From: JBBTXJ01 sp964636345
GTDB lineage: Bacteria > Patescibacteriota > Patescibacteriia > Magasanikbacterales > JBBTXJ01
Direction: 5' to 3'
Assembly: GCA_964636345.1 (NCBI GenBank)
Contig: CAZWRL010000025.1
Span: 1-9,255 of the forward strand
Length of the DNA: 9,255 bases
The notes under the pieces are model-generated. The model searched no databases, had not been told where the DNA came from, and saw nothing but the letters and a program-made list of their open reading frames with translations. Below are positions 1 through 6,154 of this stretch, piece by piece. Numbering within the stretch: position 1 is the stretch's first letter; each line of letters begins with the position of its first letter. The position numbers and the translations under genes were made by a program.

Positions 1-8
1 AGATAAAA

Positions 9-398
9 TTAGCACCTATCCATCAACTCAAAATACCGCTCCCGAGACATACCCTCTTTTTCAAAGATATAAATCAGCCGTTTGTAATCAACGGGTGACA
101 ATTTGGGCATATCCTCCCAAAGTACCAATTTCATTTTCTCAAATGCGACAAGTTCCGGTGCTTTCCAGTCATCATCCATAGCAAAACCAGCTTCTTCAAG
201 CACCTCTGCCAGTGTACCGTTTTCTTCTAAACCCTCAATAAAAAGCTCGGTGGCTTCACGAATATTTTTACGTGCCTCATCCACAGTTTCACCGCATGAA
301 GAGATATCAAGTTGAGGTATATACGAAACATACAGCGCACCCTCTTTCCAGACTTCCGCGGTTAGCTGTATTTCTTTGTGTTTGTAGACTGCTTTCAT
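9..398 (-). CDS. hicB: HicB antitoxin fused to an internally deleted HicA toxin
   Basis: Residues 1 to about 90 read as a HicB-family antitoxin: a short beta-rich RNase H-like fold with YVSYIPQLDISSCGETVDEA followed by an amphipathic helix. HicB normally binds and neutralises HicA, an mRNA-cutting toxin. The frame then runs on through a Trp codon (TGG, 117-119) into MPKLSPVDYKRL at codon 97, which looks like the first residues of HicA. After FEKEG it passes directly to MSRERYFELMDRC, which resembles the C-terminal end of some HicA proteins. The central HicA part, with the catalytic Gly-Ser-His strand, is absent. The product is therefore probably antitoxin plus a dead toxin remnant of about 33 residues. 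I chose ATG 398 over the in-frame TTG at 416 because the promoter just upstream places the transcript start almost on this ATG. HicB is fairly certain; the HicA reading is from memory of family sequences. Confidence 0.75.
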   Translation of the reverse strand: MKAVYKHKEIQLTAEVWKEGALYVSYIPQLDISSCGETVDEARKNIREATELFIEGLEENGTLAEVLEEAGFAMDDDWKAPELVAFEKMKLVLWEDMPKLSPVDYKRLIYIFEKEGMSRERYFELMDRC

Positions 399-406
399 AT
401 AATTAG

Positions 407-435
407 ACTGTATCAACTGGCTATTGTTGTGTCAA
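407..435 (-). promoter_or_regulatory. Promoter of hicB, predicted leaderless
   Basis: On the minus strand a perfect -35 TTGACA (430-435) is followed by a 17-bp spacer and the -10 TACAGT (407-412, 4 of 6 consensus). Transcription would start about 7 nt downstream, near 400, which is practically on the ATG at 398. No SD is present, in keeping with a leaderless or near-leaderless mRNA. Confidence 0.6.
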
Positions 436-467
436 CCCCTTTATGCACTCAAAAGAATCATTTCGCT

Positions 468-1439
468 TTAAATTTCCGCACACTGCTCACGAATAAACTG
501 CTGCCAAAAGTACGTATCCCCGTGTTTAAGAAGACCGAGATAAGAATTGACCGTTTCTTTTACCGGTCGCTCCGCAACATTTTTTATCATGCGTCGTTTT
601 GTAGACGTACGGAGCACCTGGTGAGTCGGAAAATGAACCCAACCCAAAAAATCAACACCAGAAACAAGCGTTTTAATAAACACTTTATCCGTATGAAGTT
701 CCAATTTAAATTTCGTGAAAAGCACCTCGCTAATTTGTCGTAAAATTATTTCAAGCCCTTCTTTATCTTCTGAAAAAACCACGAAATCATCGGCATACCG
801 TATGTAGCGCTTTGCTTTTATTTTATGTTTCATCAACTGATCAAACTCGTTCATATATACATTGATGAATAATTGGGAGGTAAGATTACCCAGTGGTAAG
901 CCAACGCCCGGCCGGGTCTCAAAACTATTCACAACGGCATGAAGTAGCCATAAAATATTTTTATCTGGTATATACGCGGCGAGAATCTCTAATAAAATTT
1001 CGTGATCTATATTGGCAAAAAATTTCTTCACATCACATTTGAGCACCCAACATGTACGTTTATTATCCTTTGAAACTTGACGCCCAAATTGACTAAAAAG
1101 ATCAAGCGCCTTGCGAGTACCCTTATCTATACGGCAAGAATACGAATCAAAAATAAATGTCCTATCAAAAAATGGATAGAGCTTCCTGTGTATGGCGTGG
1201 TGGAGCAAACGATCCCGTACGGCGGCCTTATGAATGATGCGCGGTTTTGGATCAGAAATGTTGAAGAATAAATATCCGCTATGTTTATAACGAAAATTTG
1301 CAAGATCAGCGTGCAGAGCATAAATATTCTCCACCAGACAAAGACCGAACTCCTACACATCTTGCTTCTGCCGTTTATCCCTGATAAACTCCACCCATGC
1401 GTCAAATAAATTATCAAGCGAAATAATTTCTTCAAACGT
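468..1439 (-). pseudogene. DGR-type reverse transcriptase, start lost and amber stop at codon 29
   Basis: An RNA-directed DNA polymerase. From GTG 1334 the frame is open for 288 residues and contains RT motif A (LKCDVKKFF, catalytic Asp 101 counted from that GTG), motif 4 GLPLGNLTSQ (145-154) and the active-site box YADD (180-183), ending in a complete C-terminus with NSYLGLLKHG. SQ in motif 4, where group II intron enzymes have QG, points to the DGR-type branch. The same frame continues upstream through convincing RT N-terminal sequence (TFEEIISLDNLFDAWVEFI, codons 1-19) but is broken by TAG at 1353-1355. The expected initiator, correctly placed after AAAAGGA, reads ACG (1437-1439) and is preceded by two stops. 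Full length would be 323 residues. GTG 1334 has no well-spaced SD, so translation of the core is doubtful. No accessory avd gene or template/variable repeat is seen. The enzyme core looks recent and intact, so the damage appears young. Confidence 0.8.
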
Positions 1440-1454
1440 CTACTATCCTTTTAA

Positions 1455-1463
1455 ATTCTACCA
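1455..1463 (-). promoter_or_regulatory. Extended -10 promoter upstream of the reverse transcriptase
   Basis: The minus strand reads TGG followed by TAGAAT (1455-1460, 5 of 6 consensus), an extended -10 box, just past the T-tract of the preceding terminator. No convincing -35 is seen. Transcripts would start near 1448, just ahead of the AAAAGGA that precedes the ACG codon. Confidence 0.4.
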
Positions 1464-1473
1464 CAACCCAACG

Positions 1474-1543
1474 AAAAAAATAAAAAAGGAACCGAGGAAC
1501 CAAGGGTTCTAGTTTCCTAGATTTCCCAAGGCTCCCCAGTTCC
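1474..1543 (-). terminator. Long hairpin intrinsic terminator of the 1558-2091 gene
   Basis: In minus-strand RNA, 1543-1530 pairs with 1501-1488 over 14 consecutive positions (11 Watson-Crick, 3 G-U). A TT/TT internal loop, a GGG/CCC helix, an AA/AA internal loop and a TCTAG-GAAA-CTAGA hairpin with a GNRA tetraloop follow inside. Directly after the stem come TTTTTT-A-TTTTTTT (1487-1474). In the opposite strand the three wobble positions would be A-C mismatches, so the structure belongs to minus-strand RNA. The stop codon of the orphan gene lies 14 nt before the stem. Confidence 0.85.
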
Positions 1544-1557
1544 AATCGCCGAAGAAG

Positions 1558-2091
1558 CTACATGCGACGGCGCAGGACCAGACGCGTGCCGTCCCACCGA
1601 CCGTCGAGGCTGAGCCAGTCCTGGTACCAGCCGCCGTCGTCCCAGTCGAAGCACCGGACGTCACGAGGGCCGGGAACGCGCCACTTGGTGCACACCAGGT
1701 AATAACGCTTGAGCTCGGCCGGCCATTCGCTCCGGTGTTCCCAGAGGAACAACCCCTCGTCCTCACCGAGACCACCGCCATTCTCGCCCTCGGTCCGGGC
1801 GACCATCGTGTCGCCGTTGACCGAGGTTTCACTCGGGTTCAAAAACGAGACAGCCTCGTACTGACGGCCGGCGATCTCGAATGTGATGACCGTATGTGGC
1901 GGAATCGACGGCGCATCCGAGACGGCTGCCGACGCGAGGTCGCGCATGAGCGCTTCCACCATCACGCGTGCCCGGCGCGGATCCTGCAGAACCGCTTTCA
2001 GCATATCACCGGTCATACCGGCTTCGCTCAAGCGATCCTCAAACGACCGGAGCTGTCCTCCGTACACCTGACTCACGAGGTGGTCTGCCAT
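1558..2091 (-). CDS. Unrecognised GC-rich orphan protein, 177 aa
   Basis: I do not recognise a named family. The start is ATG 2091, preceded by the purine tract AGAAAGGAAGGG ending 9 nt upstream; the longer frame to GTG 2175 would begin inside a predicted RNA stem and is rejected. Residues 1-60 look helical and charged (SFEDRLSEAGMTGDMLKAVL, then DPRRARVMVEALMRDL). The middle is Gly/Glu-rich, and residues from about 110 are rich in Trp and Tyr (LFLWEHRSEW, YYLVCTKWRVPG, GGWYQDWLSLDGRWDG), probably beta-rich, ending in basic LVLRRRM. There is no signal peptide or membrane segment, so a cytoplasmic protein is likely. The gene is visibly more GC-rich than uvrB and the RT on either side and favours C/G-ending codons. 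It has its own promoter, a long structured leader and a strong terminator, so it is a self-contained unit. Possible horizontal origin is inference. Confidence 0.75.
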   Translation of the reverse strand: MADHLVSQVYGGQLRSFEDRLSEAGMTGDMLKAVLQDPRRARVMVEALMRDLASAAVSDAPSIPPHTVITFEIAGRQYEAVSFLNPSETSVNGDTMVARTEGENGGGLGEDEGLFLWEHRSEWPAELKRYYLVCTKWRVPGPRDVRCFDWDDGGWYQDWLSLDGRWDGTRLVLRRRM

Positions 2092-2092
2092 T

Positions 2093-2163
2093 TGGCTAAC
2101 CCTTCCTTTCTCGCCGTAGGCCGGACTGCGCATGATGCACCACGCACCAATTGCAGTTAGCCA
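2093..2163 (-). promoter_or_regulatory. Leader RNA domain 2: predicted helix covering the SD-to-start spacer
   Basis: In minus-strand RNA TGGCTAAC (2163-2156) is perfectly complementary to GTTAGCCA (2100-2093), which fills the spacer between the AAAGGAAGG SD (2101-2109) and ATG 2091. Between the arms lie a possible hairpin TGCGTG-GTGCATCA-TGCGCA and a GCC-TAC-GGC mini-hairpin, leaving the SD purines unpaired next to the closing helix. Such a fold would be expected to hinder ribosome loading. Pairing is by eye only. Confidence 0.45.
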
Positions 2164-2166
2164 TTT

Positions 2167-2246
2167 GTTGAACACGGCGCACTATGACTGAGATCCTATC
2201 GCCAGGGGCTCCAGGATGACAAAAGTCACAAAGCGCCATATTCAAC
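2167..2246 (-). ncRNA. Leader RNA domain 1: 80-nt structured element
   Basis: Within the 5' leader, GTTGAATATGGCGC (2246-2233) pairs with GCGCCGTGTTCAAC (2180-2167) over 14 consecutive positions, 12 Watson-Crick and 2 G-U. The two wobbles would be A-C mismatches in plus-strand RNA, so the fold belongs to the transcript of the 1558-2091 gene. Inside, GTGACT/AGTCAT (6 bp with one wobble) and ATCCT/AGGAT (5 bp) can stack above internal loops, capped by GCC-CCT-GGC. No T-tract follows, so it is not a terminator. It does not match a riboswitch class I recognise. Confidence 0.6.
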
Positions 2247-2275
2247 ACGATTTTTGCATTTTAAAGAACACCCTA

Positions 2276-2304
2276 ACTATAGTATATTTTAGCTATTTTG
2301 TCAA
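2276..2304 (-). promoter_or_regulatory. Strong promoter of the orphan gene with its structured leader
   Basis: The minus strand carries -35 TTGACA (2299-2304, perfect), a 17-bp spacer and -10 TATAGT (2276-2281, 5 of 6 consensus). The start site would be near 2269, giving a leader of about 178 nt before ATG 2091. It begins 27 bp after the uvrB stop codon, and no terminator is seen between uvrB and this promoter. Confidence 0.8.
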
Positions 2305-2330
2305 GGGCTGATGGCAAAATAATGGCTTAT

Positions 2331-4361
2331 TTAAGGCATTTTATCATCACCTTTTGGGCTCTTTGGCGTCTTCAATTTCTTCTCCAGCAATTTTATTTCA
2401 TCACGGAGTAACGCGGCGAGTTCAAATTCAAGATTTTTTGCCGCCGCGCGCATTTGCGTTTCTTTTTCTTTAATCATGCGCGAGACATCGGACGGCGCGT
2501 ATTTCATTTCAAGATTAAGCACCTCCTGCACATCCTTTTCTCCAATGCCCCATAGTTTTGTAATATCCTTAATTTCTTTTCGTACGGTCTCGGGCGTGAT
2601 GCCGTGCTCCTTATTATACGCAAGCTGTTTTACGCGGCGGCGATTGGTTTCAGAAATGGCGCGCCGCATGGAACCGGTCATGACATCTGCATACAAAATA
2701 ACTTGCCCGAGCACGTTACGCGCGGCGCGGCCGATGGTCTGGATGAGTGAGGTATCACTCCGCAAAAATCCTTCTTTGTCCGCGTCCATAATGGCAACCA
2801 GCGTGACCTCCGGCAAATCCAAACCCTCACGGAGCAAGTTCACCCCCACGAGACAATCAAATTTTCCTTGCCGAAACGCCGTCAAAATACGAATGCGATC
2901 AAGCGTTTGAATTTCACTGTGCAAATATTTTGCTTTCACGCCTTGCTCCACCAAATAATCTGCCAGGTCTTCTGCCATCTTTTTGGTGAGCGTGGTGACG
3001 AGTGTGCGTTCATCTTTTTCTGCACGCAGTTTTACTTCATAGATGACGTCTTCTACTTGACTTTTTTTGGTAGACCCCGCCGTCACCGGCCGCACCATAA
3101 TTTCCGGATCAACAAGACCCGTAGGACGGATAATTTGCTCTACCATTTGTGTGGAATGCTCCAGTTCCCACGGCCCGGGCGTGGCAGATACAAACACGCA
3201 TTGATTTACGCGCGCCAAAAATTCGGGGAATTGAAGCGGACGGTTATCATAGACAGAAGGCAGACGGAAACCATTATCTATGAGCGTGGTTTTCCGCGCG
3301 CGGTCACCGTTATACATGGCACCCAACTGCGGCACCGTCACATGGGATTCATCAATAAACATCAAAAAATCTTTGGGGAAATAAGACAACAGCGTTGACG
3401 GCGGCTCCCCTTCCGCGCGGCCGTCCATGTGCCGCGAATAATTTTCAATACCACTGCAATAACCAATGTGGCGTATCATTTCAAGATCATAGTTAGTGCG
3501 GCGCTCTAGACGCTCGGCTTCAAGCAATAAATCTTTTGAACGAAAATGCGCGAGCTGATCCTCAAGTTCTCGCATGATGGCTTTTTCTGCAGTCTGGCGC
3601 GCGGGCTCAAGCGTGACAAAATGTTTTGCCGGAAAAATCCACGCCTCCTCTTTTTCTCCGCGCACTTTCCGCGTCACGGGGTCTATCGCCAAAATATGCG
3701 CGATGTGAGACCCGTTCATTTCAATGCGATAAATAATTTCTTCATTCACCGGATTTACTTCCATCACATTACCGTGCACACGGAACTGGCCGCGTTTTAA
3801 ATCAGCGGTGGTGCGCACAAATTGGAGTGACACGAGTTTCCGCATAAATGTGGCGCGATCCAATTCCTCGCCACGCGAAAATTTTATACTCTCCCCTGCA
3901 TAATTTTCCGGCGAACCCAAACCGTAAATGCAGGAGACCGATGCGACAATAATCACATCGCGGCGTGTGAGAAGTGCTTGGGTTGCGGCGTGACGCAGAC
4001 GATCTATTTCTTCATTGATCTGCGCGTCTTTTTCAATGTAGGTATCCGTTTTGGGCATGTACGCCTCCGGCTGGTAGTAATCATAATAGGAGACGAAATA
4101 TTCAACCGCGTTGTCTGGAAAAAATTCGCGGAATTCATTGCACAGTTGCGCCGCCAGTGTTTTATTATGCGCAATGGCTAGTGTGGGGCGCTGTGTTTCT
4201 TGGATCACTTGTGCCATGGTAAATGTTTTGCCTGAACCTGTGACACCGAGCAATGTCTGATACTTATTTTCCTGCGCCAAACCAGCCACAAGTTTTTCTA
4301 TGGCTTGCGGCTGGTCACCGGAGGGTTGGTAGGTTGAGGTGAGGTTGAATTTACTGGCCAT
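2331..4361 (-). CDS. uvrB: Excinuclease ABC subunit UvrB
   Basis: The damage-verifying helicase of nucleotide excision repair: UvrA loads it, it opens the DNA around a lesion and then recruits UvrC to cut. At 676 residues it is full length. Walker A GVTGSGKT lies at residues 39-46. The Tyr-rich beta-hairpin that wedges between strands is intact (SYYDYYQPEAYMP, Tyr 92, 93, 95 and 96, matching the numbering I recall for the E. coli protein). Walker B reads IDESH near residue 337, and helicase motif VI reads QTIGRAARN. The C-terminal UVR domain that contacts UvrC ends in LRDEIKLLEKKL, followed by a short Lys/Pro-rich tail. ATG 4361 begins the usual MASKFNLTSTYQPSGDQ; there is no SD. It lies 69 bp after the permease gene with its own likely promoter, so it need not be co-transcribed with the exporter. 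uvrA and uvrC are not in the window. Confidence 0.98.
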   Translation of the reverse strand: MASKFNLTSTYQPSGDQPQAIEKLVAGLAQENKYQTLLGVTGSGKTFTMAQVIQETQRPTLAIAHNKTLAAQLCNEFREFFPDNAVEYFVSYYDYYQPEAYMPKTDTYIEKDAQINEEIDRLRHAATQALLTRRDVIIVASVSCIYGLGSPENYAGESIKFSRGEELDRATFMRKLVSLQFVRTTADLKRGQFRVHGNVMEVNPVNEEIIYRIEMNGSHIAHILAIDPVTRKVRGEKEEAWIFPAKHFVTLEPARQTAEKAIMRELEDQLAHFRSKDLLLEAERLERRTNYDLEMIRHIGYCSGIENYSRHMDGRAEGEPPSTLLSYFPKDFLMFIDESHVTVPQLGAMYNGDRARKTTLIDNGFRLPSVYDNRPLQFPEFLARVNQCVFVSATPGPWELEHSTQMVEQIIRPTGLVDPEIMVRPVTAGSTKKSQVEDVIYEVKLRAEKDERTLVTTLTKKMAEDLADYLVEQGVKAKYLHSEIQTLDRIRILTAFRQGKFDCLVGVNLLREGLDLPEVTLVAIMDADKEGFLRSDTSLIQTIGRAARNVLGQVILYADVMTGSMRRAISETNRRRVKQLAYNKEHGITPETVRKEIKDITKLWGIGEKDVQEVLNLEMKYAPSDVSRMIKEKETQMRAAAKNLEFELAALLRDEIKLLEKKLKTPKSPKGDDKMP

Positions 4362-4400
4362 AAAAACGCAAAAAACTGCCTCGGATGGGCTTATGTGTCT

Positions 4401-4429
4401 ATACTATCTCTCTTTAGCGCGGTTGTAAA
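4401..4429 (-). promoter_or_regulatory. Probable uvrB promoter
   Basis: In the 69-bp gap before uvrB the minus strand has TTTACA (4424-4429, 5 of 6 of a -35) and, 17 bp on, TAGTAT (4401-4406, 4 of 6 of a -10). An alternative -10, TATAGA, sits 3 bp further but with a 20-bp spacer. The leader would be about 33 nt. I see no SOS-type operator in it. Confidence 0.45.
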
Positions 4430-4430
4430 C

Positions 4431-5186
4431 TTAAACCCTCCGGCGATACCGCCACACGGCGAGCGGGATGAAGACAATCAAAATGCCAAGAATCCACGCG
4501 AGTGAATACCAGAGCAAGTCACCCACTGGCTGGCCGAGTGACAGCGCGCGGATAGCATCAACCGTCACGGTCACCGGACTCCAACGCGCAAACGCTTCAA
4601 GCGCAACGGGCATGGTTTCAATCGGCACAAATATGGAGCTGGCAAACGCAAGCGGAAATATCCAAATGAATCCGGCCACCTGCGCCGTTTCCGTATCTTT
4701 CACGGATAATCCAATAGTCGCGGAAACCCATGAAAACGCAAAACCAAACAAAAGCGCAATGCCGAACGCGGCAAGCGCGGCAAGCCACGACCCTTGAAAT
4801 CTAAATCCAATTAACGCCCCAACACCCGCCATCAAGAGCACCACAAACATGTTGCGGAGCGAGTCCGTAATAGTACGGCCGGCGAGCACGGCGGAACGCG
4901 CCATCGGAAGCGTGCGAAAACGATCAATGATGCCGCGTGACATGTCATCGGAAAGCGCAATGCCGGTTTGCATGGATCCAAAAAGCACGGTTTGCAAAAG
5001 AATGCCGGGTAACAGAAAATCAATATATTCTGCAATGGGCGTGGTGATCGCGCCGCCAAAAACGTACGTAAAAAGCAACAAAAACAACACGGGCTGAATG
5101 GTGGAAAACACAATGAGTTGCGGTAAACGCGTGTATCGTATCAGGTTGCGTTTTATCATCATCATGATGTCTGAAAGAGTGTTCAT
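4431..5186 (-). CDS. ABC-2 type permease, DrrB-like
   Basis: The membrane half of an ABC exporter, 251 residues, in the ABC-2 family to which the daunorubicin-efflux protein DrrB belongs. An amphipathic N-terminus (MMMIKRNLIRYTRLP) precedes six hydrophobic stretches at roughly residues 24-45, 55-75, 105-125, 135-155, 170-190 and 225-245. The conserved stretch ALSDDMSRGIIDRFRTLPMARSAVLAGR, typical of this family, lies in the loop after the second segment. The C-terminus is basic (WRYRRRV), as expected for a cytoplasmic end. Its ATG lies within an ATGA overlap with the ATPase gene, so the two subunits are translationally coupled and presumably assemble as a 2+2 transporter. The substrate cannot be read from sequence; drug, lipid and glycan export are all possible. 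Confidence 0.92.
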   Translation of the reverse strand: MNTLSDIMMMIKRNLIRYTRLPQLIVFSTIQPVLFLLLFTYVFGGAITTPIAEYIDFLLPGILLQTVLFGSMQTGIALSDDMSRGIIDRFRTLPMARSAVLAGRTITDSLRNMFVVLLMAGVGALIGFRFQGSWLAALAAFGIALLFGFAFSWVSATIGLSVKDTETAQVAGFIWIFPLAFASSIFVPIETMPVALEAFARWSPVTVTVDAIRALSLGQPVGDLLWYSLAWILGILIVFIPLAVWRYRRRV

Positions 5187-6154
5187 ACGGCGGCGTGCCC
5201 GGTTAATCGCAAAAAAACATCGTCAAGTGTTGGCCGACGGAGCGCAATATCCGCAATCGCTATCTTGGCATCATCTAAACGACGAATAACCGACGCCAGC
5301 ACGGAAACTCCGCTTTCAACCGGTAACAATACCTTACCGCTATGAATATCCATCTCCGGAGGACGTATGCCAAACGGCGCAACCGCGAGTGCGGCGGCCG
5401 GTGTTTTTGCGTAATCCACAACCATAATCTCAACCATATCGCCACCAACACGCGCTTTCAATTCCGCGGGAGAACCCTCTGCAATAATATGCCCGTGATC
5501 AATCACGGCAATGCGATCCGCGAGCGCGTCGGCTTCTTCCATATATTGCGTGGTTAACAGAATGGTGACGCCGGATGCGGCAAGCGCTTCAATTTCTTTC
5601 CAGAGCGCCTGACGACTGCGCGGATCAAGGCCAACGGTTGGTTCGTCAAAAAATAACATGCGTGGATTTGCGACTAAACTCGCGGCCAAATCCAAACGAC
5701 GACGCATGCCGCCCGAATACGTTTTAACGCGCCGATCCGCCGCATCGGTTAAATCAAATGCTTCCAAAAGTTCCTGCGCGCGAGCGCGCGCGGCGCGTTT
5801 CCCCACATGATACAACCGCCCCACAAGTTCCAAATTTTCGCGGCCGGTCAAGTGTTCATCAACCGCGGCATTTTGTCCGGCAAGACCAATATGCGGACGG
5901 AGCGCCGTGGCCTCACGCGCCACATCAAAACCAGCAACCGTTGCGGTGCCGGAATCCGGCGTAAGCAGGGTGGTTAAAACGCGGACAAGCGTGGTCTTGC
6001 CGGCGCCATTTGGCCCTAACAGTGCGGTCACCGTTCCAGGATCAACTTCTAAATCTACGTCGCGAAGCGCTTCTACGGCACCAAAATGTTTACTGACGCC
6101 GGAAACCACGATGCCGGCCTTGATGTGTTCGGTTGCGGGAACGAGGAAATTCAT
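5183..6154 (-). CDS. ABC exporter ATPase, DrrA-like
   Basis: The ATP-hydrolysing subunit of the exporter. Counting from ATG 6154 (323 residues): aromatic A-loop KHFGAVEAL near 22-30, Walker A GPNGAGKTT 47-55, a Q-loop region with GLAGQNAAVDEHLTGREN, signature YSGGMRRRLDLA, Walker B MLFFDEPTVGLDP and switch region LLTTQYMEEAD. The switch position is Gln instead of His, which is usual in the DrrA branch and argues against a defect. The C-terminal domain ends PTLDDVFLRLTGHAA, also DrrA-like. Two more ATGs lie upstream, the farthest at 6184, and a GTG lies at 6109. I prefer 6154 because it precedes the domain by a normal distance; no SD helps decide. The gene overlaps the helicase by 65 nt in another frame and the permease by 4 nt, which implies one operon. 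Confidence 0.93.
   Translation of the reverse strand: MNFLVPATEHIKAGIVVSGVSKHFGAVEALRDVDLEVDPGTVTALLGPNGAGKTTLVRVLTTLLTPDSGTATVAGFDVAREATALRPHIGLAGQNAAVDEHLTGRENLELVGRLYHVGKRAARARAQELLEAFDLTDAADRRVKTYSGGMRRRLDLAASLVANPRMLFFDEPTVGLDPRSRQALWKEIEALAASGVTILLTTQYMEEADALADRIAVIDHGHIIAEGSPAELKARVGGDMVEIMVVDYAKTPAAALAVAPFGIRPPEMDIHSGKVLLPVESGVSVLASVIRRLDDAKIAIADIALRRPTLDDVFLRLTGHAAV

Noticed and set aside
113..118. GGGAGG as an SD for an independent hicA start at ATG 110
   Set aside because: Only 2 nt separate it from the ATG, too close for normal initiation, and the frame is continuous with hicB; the encoded 33-residue remnant lacks the toxin core anyway.
1353..1355. TAG reassigned to a sense codon genome-wide, which would repair the reverse transcriptase
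   Set aside because: The neighbouring 1558-2091 gene ends at TAG just before a strong terminator, so TAG acts as a stop here.
1735..2160. 141-aa plus-strand open frame
   Set aside because: It is antisense to the GC-rich orphan gene and its leader, has no SD and no domain-like pattern; GC-rich genes commonly give such shadows.
2093..2163. Integron attC-like site, because TGGCTAAC and GTTAGCCA resemble the RYYYAAC/GTTRRRY core sites
   Set aside because: The core consensus fails at one position on each side, the arms enclose a functional SD, and no integrase is present; regulation of translation fits better.
2167..2175. GTG 2175 as the start of the orphan gene (205-aa version)
   Set aside because: It sits in the 3' arm of the leader helix without an SD, while ATG 2091 has a strong, well-spaced SD.
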